NCBI GenBank assembly: GCA_020444425.1
Contig: JAHLLB010000004.1
Location: 62,001 to 126,000 of the forward strand
DNA: 64,000 bases
Direction: 5' to 3'
Source of the DNA: a bacterium
GTDB lineage: Bacteria > Electryoneota > Electryoneia > Electryoneales > Electryoneaceae
Part shown: positions 34,044-42,856 of the stretch, piece by piece
Layout: each line of letters begins with the position of its first letter
How positions within the stretch are numbered: the first letter of the stretch is position 1
The notes under the pieces: generated by a model
Told to the model about the DNA's origin: nothing
The model's input: only the letters and a program-made list of their open reading frames with translations
The model's database searches: none
Program-made: the position numbers and the translations under genes

Positions 34044-35213
34044 CTACCATTCGACAGGTGGAAGCTCTACAGGCGCGGCATCAATCACTTCTCCTTCGGC
34101 CGCCAATTGAATCAACCAGGTGGTCCAACCACCGTAACGTTTCATGCCGATGCACTGGATTCGACCATCCTCGAGCCGGATCACATCGGTGATCACCGTG
34201 TGATAAATCTCCCCATCATTCACCATTTGCCAGAGAATGTTCCCGTCACTGTCGGTGCGAATCAGCTTGGCCTGATGCTGATCCGACTCTCCTCCAATCA
34301 GGAACCCTCCATCCGGCATTCGATCCAGCGCAAGTGAGTAATTGTCCTCCGGTCCCCAGTCGCTTTTCCGGTAAAGGTTGAAATTCACATGTGTAACATA
34401 GATGCCATTCGCTTCAAACCAGTTCAGGCTGAGCTGATCTGCCGGTGAGTAGGACAATGCAACAAAGGCACCATCCTCCAGTTCTAGTAAACCTTTCATA
34501 TTTGGTCCAGCATGTGTACTGTGAGCCTCCCATATAATGTCACCATCCAGATTCGTGTGAACGAAATACAAAACTTCGTCAAGACCATAATTCTCCCAGC
34601 TTCCAGCGAACAAAAGGCCGCCCTGGTATTCAATCACATCGGCCATTCGAACAAAGGCTTCCGTCGAATCCAAATCTACCTGCCATATGAGATGGCCCAG
34701 ATCGTCCACTCTTGCGATCACACCACCCTTCGCTACCAATGCAGCTCCACCATCATTGAGAGGGGTGATTCGGACAGGAATTTCACGCATACTTCTTGCA
34801 ACCCGCTGCCACTGCCGGTCGCCACTGTTGTCGTAATTCGCGAGCAGAGGATACTGCCCATTCCACGGGATATTGTAGAGGCCAAACAACCAGGCGTTCC
34901 CAGACGTATCTACTCCCACATCGTGAGCAAAAGTATAGATCCCTTCCACAAAATCGACGCCATTCCTCCAGATCAATTCACCATCAGCTGTCGCCTTGAT
35001 CACCTCAGCAGCCTTGTCATTCGTCCCAATGTGATATGTTCTTCCGAAAATCAGATTCCCGTCTGGAGCCTGAACGATGGATGCAGGATAGTTCACCCCG
35101 GGAAGTTGAGAAAAAGTGCGTTGCCACAGGACTTGTGGCGGTTGTGCAAACATGCAGGGTGTCAGTAGCATCAAAATGAAGACGACTATGGTTGTACGTC
35201 TTGCTGTATTCAT
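34044..35213 (-). CDS. Secreted PQQ-like beta-propeller protein, no sorting domain
   Basis: 389 aa, ATG 35213 with AGGGAGGG upstream. Signal peptide about 1-23 (ends MFAQ). Repeated blades of the form APDGNLIFGRTY, LLANYDNSGDRQWQ and IRTDSDGNILWQ indicate a propeller of PQQ/Kelch-like type. Closely similar in plan to the next gene upstream but it stops at LPPVEW, before any YPNPFN domain. DNA is noticeably more AT-rich than the cmk side. Function unknown. Confidence 0.75.
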   Translation of the reverse strand: MNTARRTTIVVFILMLLTPCMFAQPPQVLWQRTFSQLPGVNYPASIVQAPDGNLIFGRTYHIGTNDKAAEVIKATADGELIWRNGVDFVEGIYTFAHDVGVDTSGNAWLFGLYNIPWNGQYPLLANYDNSGDRQWQRVARSMREIPVRITPLNDGGAALVAKGGVIARVDDLGHLIWQVDLDSTEAFVRMADVIEYQGGLLFAGSWENYGLDEVLYFVHTNLDGDIIWEAHSTHAGPNMKGLLELEDGAFVALSYSPADQLSLNWFEANGIYVTHVNFNLYRKSDWGPEDNYSLALDRMPDGGFLIGGESDQHQAKLIRTDSDGNILWQMVNDGEIYHTVITDVIRLEDGRIQCIGMKRYGGWTTWLIQLAAEGEVIDAAPVELPPVEW

Positions 35214-35340
35214 AATCCCTCCCTAGATCAGACTTGATCCTTTTTAGTGCCAATTGCCGTAATGTAGCTTACTTTCAGTCGAAATACTCTGCATGTCCTA
35301 AAGAAGAGATATTCCTGTAATCCAGCTCGAGAGCAAAAAA

Positions 35341-35360
35341 GCCGGCCCATACGGACCGGC
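35341..35360 (-). terminator. Rho-independent terminator
   Basis: Minus-strand GCCGGTCC-GTAT-GGGCCGGC then TTTTTT. One pair is G-U only in the minus-strand RNA, which supports this direction. It ends transcription of the gene that stops at 35391. Confidence 0.88.
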
Positions 35361-35390
35361 TTAACGTTCGTTTCACCGTATTCAGCCAGT

Positions 35391-36905
35391 TTATCGCACC
35401 AGCATCACTTTTTGCACCTGGTCAAATTCGCCCGGCACAACCGCGTGGATGAAATACACACCCGACGATAGCCCGGACGCATCAAACACCAACCGTTGCG
35501 TGCCGGCACTGTACGATCCGTTCGCCAGCTCCGCGACTCGCTGCCCGGCAACGTTGAACACCGCCACGTTCAGCTCTGCCGCTTCCGGCAGGTTGACGCT
35601 TACCGTCGTCGTTGCGTTGAACGGGTTCGGATACGCGCGATCAAGCGAGAATTCGGACGGCTGAGCGTTCACCGAAGTGAACGAACCGCCATCGCTGGTC
35701 AGTACGTTGTTGTCAGTCATGAACGGGTCCAATACACGCGGCGTAGACGCAATCTGTGAACCTTCCGGCGCGAGCTGGGTGAACCAGGCGGATTCCGTTT
35801 CAAGTTGCTTGACGCCGGCAAACTGGATTTCGCCGTCCGGCAGGAGTTCTATCACGCTGATCGCCTGGGTTCCGTCCGGATCATCATGCGTATACACCTC
35901 TTCCCACACCGTCGCGCCAACCGCATCCGTGCGCAGCAGAACCGCATCACCCTGATCGTTCTTCCCACCAATCAGGAATCCGCCATCGGGCATGACCTGG
36001 AACGGACTCGAGGTGAATTTGGAATCCGCAAAATAGAGGTCCAGCTGCAAATCGCCCTGCGGGCTGCCATCCGAGTAGAACCACTGCAGCCACAACACGT
36101 CCAGTACCGACACCAGCGTGGCGAATCCGCCATTCGGAAGCGGCACAATGCCATTGAGCGAAAACAGGTCGGCGTCACTGAGCTGCTGCTCCCAGATTAC
36201 GCCACCGGTCTGCGTCGTATGAACGAAGTACAAGTCGTAGTACTGACCAATCTGGTTGCGGCCACCCGCGAACAGGAATCCGTCTTCATACGGAATTCCG
36301 TCCACCAGAACATCGTCCGTCAAACCACCGAACTGGTGCATCCAGAGCAGGGTTCCGTTGTTGCCGACTCGCGCGGCGATGCCGTCCTGGTCCTCGTTCT
36401 CGCTCAACGAATTGCCGAGGATGATCGCGGTGCCATCATCGAGCGGCAACACACGGTTGATGGACGGGTTCGTATATGGCGGGAACTGCCGGCGCCAGGT
36501 TTCAAGGCCATTTCCGTTCAACTTCAGGATGTACGGGGAGTCCCAACCGTTCGGATTCCCTTCCCGGCCAACCACCCACACACCGCCCAGCTGATCAACG
36601 GCGACGTCGTGAATGAAATTCTTCTGATTGTCACCAAACACCGGGTACCGGACCCACTCAATCGCGCCGGCACCGTTCAACCGTGCAACCGCCTGGGCTT
36701 CGAGGAACCCGTTCTGTGGGCCACTCTTGAAGTTCAAGCCGACAATCATCTCGCCATTCTGCGTGGCGGCCACATCGGCTGGATAGCTGTTAAACGTCTG
36801 CGGCAGGGACATGGTCCAAAGCATCTGCGGATCCTGTGCCTGCGCCGAAACCAGCAACAACAAAACACCAAACAACATGAAGATCGTACTCAACAGCCTG
36901 CGCAT
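35391..36905 (-). CDS. Secreted PQQ-like beta-propeller protein with type IX sorting domain
   Basis: 504 aa; ATG 36905 preceded by GGAGG. Signal peptide MRRLLSTIFMLFGVLLLLVS followed by AQAQ. Propeller blades like those of the neighbouring paralogue (ATQNGEMIVGLNF, LKLNGNGLETWRRQFP, LLRTDAVGATVWEEVY), then a linker and the sorting domain YPNPFNATTTVSVNLPE ending in QKVMLVR. Probably a surface protein of unknown ligand. Its own terminator separates it from the shorter paralogue downstream, so the two are separately transcribed. Confidence 0.83.
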   Translation of the reverse strand: MRRLLSTIFMLFGVLLLLVSAQAQDPQMLWTMSLPQTFNSYPADVAATQNGEMIVGLNFKSGPQNGFLEAQAVARLNGAGAIEWVRYPVFGDNQKNFIHDVAVDQLGGVWVVGREGNPNGWDSPYILKLNGNGLETWRRQFPPYTNPSINRVLPLDDGTAIILGNSLSENEDQDGIAARVGNNGTLLWMHQFGGLTDDVLVDGIPYEDGFLFAGGRNQIGQYYDLYFVHTTQTGGVIWEQQLSDADLFSLNGIVPLPNGGFATLVSVLDVLWLQWFYSDGSPQGDLQLDLYFADSKFTSSPFQVMPDGGFLIGGKNDQGDAVLLRTDAVGATVWEEVYTHDDPDGTQAISVIELLPDGEIQFAGVKQLETESAWFTQLAPEGSQIASTPRVLDPFMTDNNVLTSDGGSFTSVNAQPSEFSLDRAYPNPFNATTTVSVNLPEAAELNVAVFNVAGQRVAELANGSYSAGTQRLVFDASGLSSGVYFIHAVVPGEFDQVQKVMLVR

Positions 36906-37119
36906 ATATCCTCCACTACCTCAGTTTAACCTCTCCACGTGCGAACAAGATACGAAAAAATAAGCACTGGAAATGATGAAAGTGGCAGGATTTAGCGATC
37001 AGGAGTAGAAGAATTATGAAAATGGAGCTCGTCTGGCGGGGTTGCTAATTCTTGCATTTACAGGAATCACTGTGGACAGATTCGAGGATTTTCGCGTTAA
37101 ATAGAGGCTCTCCGGAGAG
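36906..37119. other. Intergenic, nothing recognised
   Basis: About 210 bases, AT-rich, between the propeller gene start and the NifU-like stop. No hairpin or array of the families seen elsewhere. Confidence 0.5.
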
Positions 37120-37479
37120 CTACCCGGCGACTGCCTCACGCAGAGCTTTGGCCGCGAGTTCAACCGAGTGACGTTTCTTTTCGGGGATTCCATCGAGAGC
37201 GTCGATCAGTGTTTCCGGGGTGACAGTCTGCACTTCGGCGACCGTCTTTCCCTTCGCCCATTCGGTCGCGGCGGACGCAGCCGCCACGGTGCCTGAACAC
37301 GCCCGCGCGCGCCACATCGCGTCCTCGACTATGCCGTCCACGATCCGCAACGTTACCCGCAGACGGTCATGGCAGCCGCCGCCCTGGTGAGCGACTTCCG
37401 CCAGCTTGCGCGGTTCTTCGAGGTCGCCGATATTCTTCGGCGCCTGAAAATGCTCAAGATAGGTGGGGGATAAACTCAT
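37120..37479 (-). CDS. NifU/IscU-like protein lacking the third cluster cysteine
   Basis: 119 aa of the NifU N-terminal (IscU) scaffold fold. Alignment by eye to IscU: first ligand Cys36 in GGGCHDRL with the usual Asp kept, second Cys61 in RACSGTVAAASAATEWAKGK, but the third position, normally HCSVLA, reads KRHSVELA, so the cysteine is serine (about residue 105). Such a protein may not hold a cluster alone and could be a carrier, a regulatory partner or a decayed copy. It lies 186 bases downstream of the complete NifU-DUF59 gene on the same strand. Confidence 0.8.
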   Translation of the reverse strand: MSLSPTYLEHFQAPKNIGDLEEPRKLAEVAHQGGGCHDRLRVTLRIVDGIVEDAMWRARACSGTVAAASAATEWAKGKTVAEVQTVTPETLIDALDGIPEKKRHSVELAAKALREAVAG

Positions 37480-37483
37480 GGGG

Positions 37484-37518
37484 ACGTCTCGTGTCGCAAG
37501 TCTCTGGTCACTGGTCTT
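37484..37518. repeat. Heptamer array GTCNCNG-like
   Basis: Five units (gtctcgt, gtcgcaa, gtctctg, gtcactg, gtctttg) just upstream of the NifU-like start. Confidence 0.6.
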
Positions 37519-37544
37519 TGTCTATCGGGACGAAAAAGGGGTCT

Positions 37545-37662
37545 GAGATACGAGATTTGAGAGATGAGATGACGGCTGTTCGGCAGCCAGCTACGTCAAT
37601 CGCCACAGCAGGCTTTGCTGTCTTTATCTCATGTCTCCGTTCTCACGTATCACATCTGGTTT
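37545..37662. repeat. Two heptamer arrays in opposite orientation
   Basis: GAGATAC-type units (37545-37572) and, inverted, CTCATGT-type units (37628-37662) that end four bases from the NifU-DUF59 stop. Together they form an imperfect inverted repeat of about 26 bases (GATACGAG...CTCATGT...CGTATC). Confidence 0.7.
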
Positions 37663-37665
37663 ACC

Positions 37666-38322
37666 TCACTTCCCAACCGGAACTTCGGTCAACTTCACCG
37701 TCGCATCGACCACACCCGGCAGGGCTTCGAGGTGCTCACGCGTTTCTTCGGCGATATTTTCGTAGAACATTTCGTCCGTCTCGCCGACGAGGATCTCGAC
37801 AAACACCTTGTTCTCGTCGACCTCGATGTGACGCACCATGTTCATTTTCACCAGCGACAGCCCCGTTTCCGGGTTGATCACGTCCCGCAACGACTCGTGC
37901 ACCAGCTCCTCGGTGACCACCGGTGCCTGCGGGTCGACGAAGCCGTTGTCCTCTTCCCATTTCCGGATCGCCGACTTGAGGCCGTTGATCGCCAGCACGC
38001 TGCAGTGAATCTTCACCGCCGGCAAACCTTCCAGTTCCTCGGTGACCGACTTCGCGCGCAGCTTCTTGATCTCGTCGACCGTCTTGCCCTTGGCCATCTT
38101 GGACGCCATCGACGCCGTCGCGATGTTCGACGCGCAGCCATAGGAACGGAACTTGATGTCCTGGATGACTTTCGTTTCCGGGTCGATGATCATGTTGTAC
38201 GTGATCATGTCGCCGCACGCCGGAGAGCCTTCCGTCGCGACCGCGTTCGCATCGTCCAGTTCACCTACGTTTTCCGGATTCGTGAACTCGTCAATCACCT
38301 TCTGCGTGTATTTGATCGCCAT
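37666..38322 (-). CDS. IscU/NifU scaffold fused to a DUF59 (MIP18-like) domain
   Basis: 218 aa. Residues 1-125 are a complete Fe-S scaffold with cluster ligands Cys36 (SPACGDMI), Cys63 (YGCASNIA) and Cys107 (KIHCSVLA). Residues about 137-218 form a DUF59 domain: LRDVINPETGLSLVKMNMV, then VFVEILVGE and a helix NIAEETREHLEALPGV. DUF59 proteins (SufT, MIP18) help in delivery or maturation of Fe-S clusters, so this fusion would join assembly and transfer in one chain. The cysteine desulfurase gene lies upstream on the same strand beyond a lipoprotein gene. ATG 38322. Confidence 0.9.
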   Translation of the reverse strand: MAIKYTQKVIDEFTNPENVGELDDANAVATEGSPACGDMITYNMIIDPETKVIQDIKFRSYGCASNIATASMASKMAKGKTVDEIKKLRAKSVTEELEGLPAVKIHCSVLAINGLKSAIRKWEEDNGFVDPQAPVVTEELVHESLRDVINPETGLSLVKMNMVRHIEVDENKVFVEILVGETDEMFYENIAEETREHLEALPGVVDATVKLTEVPVGK

Positions 38323-38462
38323 GCGTGAACCTCAATCAGGAAGCGTCGTTCGACAAAAATAACCCATCGCCGTGCGGAGATGGGAAACTGTGTACTTGTG
38401 AAGAATGTAACGCATTCTGTACCCCGATGGGAGGGGAGTCTCCACGGGGCCAGCGGGCCACA

Positions 38463-38490
38463 GGCTATGGGCTTTGGGCTATGAACTATG
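38463..38490. repeat. Heptamer array, 4 x GGCTNTG
   Basis: ggctatg, ggctttg, ggctatg, aactatg in strict phase. Confidence 0.7.
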
Positions 38491-38508
38491 AGCGTCAAAA
38501 ATATCTTG

Positions 38509-38533
38509 CCCGTGTTGGCTCGGCCAACGCGGA
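38509..38533. repeat. Dispersed hairpin, family D (inverted copy)
   Basis: CCCGT-GTTGGC-TCG-GCCAAC-GCGGACC. Read on the other strand this is the D frame GGTCCGC...ACGGG with a different but still complementary stem. Confidence 0.75.
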
Positions 38534-38613
38534 CCCTGCATCCGTCACATGACCCTGGCCAGTCTGTCTGCCCCGACCAGCTTGCTGGTCGGGATTAACC
38601 TCGTCCAGTTTCG

Positions 38614-39822
38614 CTACTTCACCTCCGCCAACAGCCAGCCGGCATCCGTGATCCGCGGGAACGTTACCGGATCGACATTGGCGATGCCGATCATTAACAC
38701 TTTCCCCGGCCCGAGTTCAACCGCCGGCATGGTCGGAATCATCCAGAAATCCATCAGTAGACTGGAATCCAGCATCTGGGCGTTCTCGTCGATAATCAGC
38801 CCGCCAATTGAACTCCACGGCTGCTGCTGGTTCGCTTCATCAATCTGCATTTTGCTGCACGGGATGAAGATCCGGTTCTCTGCCAGCCGCATCGGGTTGT
38901 AACAGGTGTAGCCGAGTGTCTCCGGATTCCGCTTGATCCAGCGCACCTCGCCGTCCTCCGCGCCGATACGAACATACACCGGCTGACGGGTGGTGCGATC
39001 GTCGCCGACGACCAGAATGTCCCCATCCGACGCGGTCAGCGCGCCCATGACCACGCCACCGATCAACGTATCCGCCCGTTCGATGGTCCAAGTCAGCTCA
39101 CCGGTTTCGGACAGGCCATAAAGGGTCTGGTCCGGATAGCGCCCGCCCGGCACACGCTGCACACCGAGGAACCCATTGTCCGTCGGGAAAAGATGCGTGG
39201 CTGGGTTGTCCCATTCGCCAACTTTGTTGCCGTCCGCGTCGAGGATCACCCCGTACGCCTCAAACGGCTGCCCGGCCTCGACCACCCGGCCACCGAGCAC
39301 CAGCAGGTTACCATTCGCCAACTGGTTCATTGACCACGGACTGAAGTGCGGATCCCAGTGAGTGTCCATATCGCTGACCGTCGACCCATCCTCAGGGCTG
39401 AACTCACGGATCAGCGTACTCTCCAGCACGTTCTCGCCCAGCTTGCCAATCAGCAACAACCCACGGCCGTCAATGACTTTCATGTCTGTCACATTTTCAC
39501 GGGGATCGGTCAACGGCAGCGACCAGATGAGTTCGCTTTGCGGGTCACGCATCTGCAGCTTCAATATCGAGGGCTGGCCGGAACTGCGGTCTACCGGACG
39601 TTCACGAAGCAGAACGGCCACGTTGCCATCCAGCGCAACGGAACTGGAGGGAAATTCGTTGTGCGTGGTGTCGCCGATGAAGAACATTGACGCGTCGCCG
39701 AGCAATCCGGCCTCAGCGTTTTCGGCCTGATCCGACGATCCGCCGTTGCATCCGGCGACAAATCCCATGGTCACAACCAGTACGACCCATATCGCACTGA
39801 CACTGATCCAACGGCGCTTCAT
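38614..39822 (-). CDS. Lipoprotein with propeller-like repeats
   Basis: 402 aa from ATG 39822, preceded by GGGGGAG. The lipobox GFVAGC places the lipidated cysteine near residue 25. The mature protein contains propeller-like blades (MNQLANGNLLVLGGRV, ILDADGNKVGEWDN, TASDGDILVVGDDR, EDGEVRWIKRN) similar in style to the PQQ-like proteins at 34-37 kb. Function unknown. Its place between the cysteine desulfurase and NifU-DUF59 genes is odd for a surface lipoprotein. Confidence 0.75.
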   Translation of the reverse strand: MKRRWISVSAIWVVLVVTMGFVAGCNGGSSDQAENAEAGLLGDASMFFIGDTTHNEFPSSSVALDGNVAVLLRERPVDRSSGQPSILKLQMRDPQSELIWSLPLTDPRENVTDMKVIDGRGLLLIGKLGENVLESTLIREFSPEDGSTVSDMDTHWDPHFSPWSMNQLANGNLLVLGGRVVEAGQPFEAYGVILDADGNKVGEWDNPATHLFPTDNGFLGVQRVPGGRYPDQTLYGLSETGELTWTIERADTLIGGVVMGALTASDGDILVVGDDRTTRQPVYVRIGAEDGEVRWIKRNPETLGYTCYNPMRLAENRIFIPCSKMQIDEANQQQPWSSIGGLIIDENAQMLDSSLLMDFWMIPTMPAVELGPGKVLMIGIANVDPVTFPRITDAGWLLAEVK

Positions 39823-39901
39823 ATCTCCCCCATGGGGTTGGTTCGAATGTGATGTGTAGCTTTGCCACGGTGCTAAGCGGTGGCGCAAGTCGGGTGACAC
39901 C

Positions 39902-39929
39902 GGGGACACTTTGGGGACAAAGTGTCCCC
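39902..39929. repeat. Dispersed hairpin, family F
   Basis: GGGGACACTTTG-GGGA-CAAAGTGTCCCC, 12-bp perfect stem. Confidence 0.9.
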
Positions 39930-39970
39930 CTGTATCAAGCAACCCGTTGTCCGCAGCCCAAACTACATGC

Positions 39971-40079
39971 CCCAGACATTCATGTCTGGGATGATCCGCC
40001 CCTGTGAACGTGTTCAGGACCGTCAGCCGGAACGGTATTCAGGTTCGGTGCATCCGCGTTTGCAAGCAAACACGGGCAC
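39971..40079. repeat. Hairpin families B and D
   Basis: B copy CCCAGACATTCATGTCTGGG at 39971-39990; D copy GTTTGC-AA-GCAAAC followed by ACGGGCAC at 40058-40079. Ends five bases before the desulfurase stop. Confidence 0.8.
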
Positions 40080-40084
40080 GCCAG

Positions 40085-41329
40085 CTAATCCAACTTCTCT
40101 TTTTTCTGCTTGTAGAACGTCTTCGCGTGTTCAGATTCCCGCTCGCTGTGCTCTTCCGGGATGAACGCCGTCATCGCGCGGAGACGATCCACAGCGACCT
40201 TCGTCTGTTCCACCGCGAGATCGACATCCGCCTGTGTGTTCAACCGCGACAACGTGTAGCGTATCGAACCGTGCGCTTCTTCATGCAACAGGCCGATGGC
40301 GGTGAGCACATGCGACGGCACCAGGCTGCGGGACGAGCACGCGCTGCCGCTGCTGACATACACGCCGCCGTAGTTCAGGCTCATCAGGATCGCCTCGCCC
40401 TCAATGTACTTGAAGGTGACGTTCAAGTTGCCCGGCAGACGGTCTTTCGACCCGACCTCGGGGCCATTGAGACGCACGTGCGGAATCTCCAGCAGCCGTT
40501 CCGCCAGCTGTTGCGTCAGCTCGTTGACCTGCGGAATGACAGTGTCCATGTCACGCACCGCAATCTCCACCGCCTTCGCGAAGCCGACAATCGCGGGGAC
40601 GTTCTCCGTCCCGGGTCGCAGGTTCTGTTCCTGCGGACCGCCCTCGAGCAGCCGTCGCAGCTTCAGCCGTTTGCGCACAAACAATGCGCCGACACCCTTC
40701 GGGCCGTGCAGCTTGTGAGCGTTGAAGCTGGCGAGGTCGACACCGAGCGCACGCACATCAACCGGCATCTTGCCAAGCGTCTGCGCGCAGTCGGCGTGCA
40801 GGAACGCGCCCTGCTCATGGACCAGTTCCGCCAGCGCGGGAAGGTCCTGCACCGTGCCGATTTCGTTGTTGCCGTGAATGATCGAAACGAACAACGTGTC
40901 GTCGCGCAACTTCTCGCGCAGGCTGTCCGCGCTCACGCTGCCGTTGTCGTCCACGGTGAGCTCGTCCAGTTCGACGAGGCCCTGCTTCTCCATCCGCTTG
41001 ACGACGTTGCGCACGCTGGCGTGCTCGACCGGGCTGATCAACACGTGCTTCTTGTCCGGGTGCTGCCGGCGCAATCCCTCCAGCGCGATGTTGTTTGACT
41101 CCGTTGCGCTGGCGGTAAAGACGATTTCCGCTGGCCGCGCGTTGATTAACTCCGCAATCTTCGCGCGGGACTCATCCAACGCCTCTTCCGCCGCCAGGCC
41201 GAGCATGTGCAGACTGGCAGGATTGCCGTACGATTCGGTCAGGTACGGTAGCATCGCATCGACAACCTCCGGCAACACCTGCGTGCTGTCGCCGTTGTCA
41301 AGGTAGGCTATGTGCTTGTCACCACTCAT
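40085..41329 (-). CDS. Cysteine desulfurase (NifS/IscS family)
   Basis: 414 aa from ATG 41329. PLP enzyme that moves cysteine sulfur to a scaffold for Fe-S assembly. PLP-stacking His103 (VEHASVRN), Asp180 and Gln183 (HADCAQT), Schiff-base Lys206 (NAHKLHGPKG) and the mobile-loop catalytic Cys331 in SSGSACSSRSLVPSH (long loop, group I type) are all visible; the C-terminal IRYTLSR motif is present. The last about 25 residues are charged (EEHSERESEHAKTFYKQKKE). The natural partner for the NifU-type scaffolds downstream. A longer frame to 41434 has no ribosome binding site. Confidence 0.95.
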   Translation of the reverse strand: MSGDKHIAYLDNGDSTQVLPEVVDAMLPYLTESYGNPASLHMLGLAAEEALDESRAKIAELINARPAEIVFTASATESNNIALEGLRRQHPDKKHVLISPVEHASVRNVVKRMEKQGLVELDELTVDDNGSVSADSLREKLRDDTLFVSIIHGNNEIGTVQDLPALAELVHEQGAFLHADCAQTLGKMPVDVRALGVDLASFNAHKLHGPKGVGALFVRKRLKLRRLLEGGPQEQNLRPGTENVPAIVGFAKAVEIAVRDMDTVIPQVNELTQQLAERLLEIPHVRLNGPEVGSKDRLPGNLNVTFKYIEGEAILMSLNYGGVYVSSGSACSSRSLVPSHVLTAIGLLHEEAHGSIRYTLSRLNTQADVDLAVEQTKVAVDRLRAMTAFIPEEHSERESEHAKTFYKQKKEKLD

Positions 41330-41365
41330 TGCTGAAAACGCTTTCTTCAGGTTAAAGGCAAAGAA

Positions 41366-41385
41366 GGCTTGCCACGAGGCAAGCC
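41366..41385 (-). terminator. Hairpin, possible terminator upstream of the desulfurase gene
   Basis: GGCTTGCC/GGCAAGCC with a 4-base loop, then TTCTTTGCCTTT on the minus strand. It sits only 37 bases upstream of the desulfurase start, so it could also act as an attenuator. Confidence 0.45.
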
Positions 41386-41519
41386 CGTCGTCCAAGGTGA
41401 TGATGAAAGTAACGAGGATACCCACAGCCCGCAACGCTCGATCAACCCGCTCCCGGCCGAGAAAAAACGCGAGGTGAAATCACCCCGCGCCAGGTAACTA
41501 CGATTCCTCGGCGACAGCA

Positions 41520-41636
41520 CGTCATTCCGAACGGAACGAAGAGAAGTGAGGAAGATCCAGATTCGAGTACGGAAATGAACCCGTTGATCAGCTGGACCTT
41601 CTTCAGCCGCAAACTGACGCGGCTTCCAGAATGACG
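41520..41636. repeat. MITE-like element E, copy 2
   Basis: 117 bp from CGTCATTC to GAATGACG; shares long blocks with the copy at 5862 (GAACGGAACGAAGAG, GTGAGGAAGA, CAGCCGCAAACYGACGCGGC). Confidence 0.8.
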
Positions 41637-41702
41637 CGCGATCCAGCGGACGGTTTGGTTCAAAAATTACAGGACCGCGGATCTGGTATCTCGTAAACGC
41701 GA

Positions 41703-41728
41703 AACGCGGGGCAAAAGCACCCCGCGTT
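41703..41728 (-). terminator. Rho-independent terminator of the lipoprotein gene
   Basis: AACGCGGGG/CCCCGCGTT, 8-base loop, followed on the minus strand by TCGCGTTTACG; 22 bases past the stop at 41751. Confidence 0.6.
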
Positions 41729-41750
41729 GCAGAATCGTCGTTGCTGTTGT

Positions 41751-42440
41751 TCACTCCACCCGGAGTTTTTCCCGGTGGATCGTGATTTCCGTTTCGCCCA
41801 CCTGGTACGTGTCCGTCAGGTCCGAATACACCAGGCCAACCTCCATGGCATAATACCGGACACCGGATACCGTGTGATCCTGCCCGACCACCGTCGCGTC
41901 TTCCGTGATCTTCCTGCATTGTGGGTACGTGAAGGATTCAATCGTGTAGTCAAACCCATCCCCCAGGTACCCGGCGACATAGTCAACCGTTAATCCGCCC
42001 TGCTCCTCATTAACACGGGTAAACTCATGCGTTGCCGGTGGATCGACCGCTCCCCAACCACTCAGAAACGGATCTTTCTCCCATTCGTCAGCTTCATCAT
42101 TGTAGACAAACACCGAATCAGCCTCAAACGCATACCGTACCGTGTCACGGCCAAGCACGACCTGATCCAGATCGTACAGCATGATCAATACCTCACACGT
42201 CCGCCGATCCTGGTCCTGCTCGCTGCGGATGACATACCACGTTTCAGTAGAGATTAATTCACCATCGACATGGTTGGCAAAATGATGATCCACTCCCCGC
42301 CATAGCGGGAAAAAGTCTTCCGCCGCGAAATTCGCTGGTGGTTCCGGTGGGATGACTGCGTCGTCTTCATCACAGCCGGATACAGCAAAACCAGACAGAA
42401 CCAGGCACAGAATCAGGATGGATACGTGACGTGGACTCAT
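41751..42440 (-). CDS. Hypothetical lipoprotein
   Basis: 229 aa; ATG 42440 with GGGGGG upstream. Signal and lipobox ILILCLVLSGFAVSGC place the lipidated cysteine at 23; the following CDEDDA has Asp at +3, outside the classic +2 inner-membrane retention signal. The mature part is acidic and beta-rich (DFFPLWRGVDHHFANHV, ITIHREKLRVE) and has no domain I recognise. Probably outer-membrane anchored. Monocistronic. Confidence 0.7.
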   Translation of the reverse strand: MSPRHVSILILCLVLSGFAVSGCDEDDAVIPPEPPANFAAEDFFPLWRGVDHHFANHVDGELISTETWYVIRSEQDQDRRTCEVLIMLYDLDQVVLGRDTVRYAFEADSVFVYNDEADEWEKDPFLSGWGAVDPPATHEFTRVNEEQGGLTVDYVAGYLGDGFDYTIESFTYPQCRKITEDATVVGQDHTVSGVRYYAMEVGLVYSDLTDTYQVGETEITIHREKLRVE

Positions 42441-42838
42441 GGGTCCCCCCAGGGTTGTTGAACCGTCTTAGCTGACCATGAGCAAGCTGCGAGGGCGACT
42501 CCCTAGTCGTGGTGGATGTACCAGTATAATGACAAGACGCTCGATGTGTCATTCTGGTCGCAACCGTCTCTCCGGCTCCCGTGCGAAGCCCGCTGATGCA
42601 CGGCAACAAGCCCGTCCAACCTGATGATTCCTTCACTCCGGCACAGTTTCTGCTCCACTCTGATAATAAAGTTCAGAATGCCTAACTCTGATACACCTGA
42701 TCCTGATCGGACTTAGCCGTCACCTAACTCTTCAACTGCTGGACGGCTGCGAAAAGTTCTTGGAATCCCAGGATTCTTGAACTAATCAACAGGATCAGGA
42801 CAGATCACTCAGCCTGTTCACAAACAGACACACTCGTC
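42441..42838. other. Divergent intergenic region
   Basis: About 400 bases between divergent genes. No credible gene, array or dispersed hairpin; promoters for both sides must lie here but none stands out. Confidence 0.5.
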
Positions 42839-42856
42839 ATGATGAGGGAGGGAGTC

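Noticed and set aside
42370..42636. 88-codon minus-strand frame upstream of the lipoprotein
   Set aside because: Overlaps the lipoprotein start, which has its own ribosome binding site and lipobox; composition is not coding-like.
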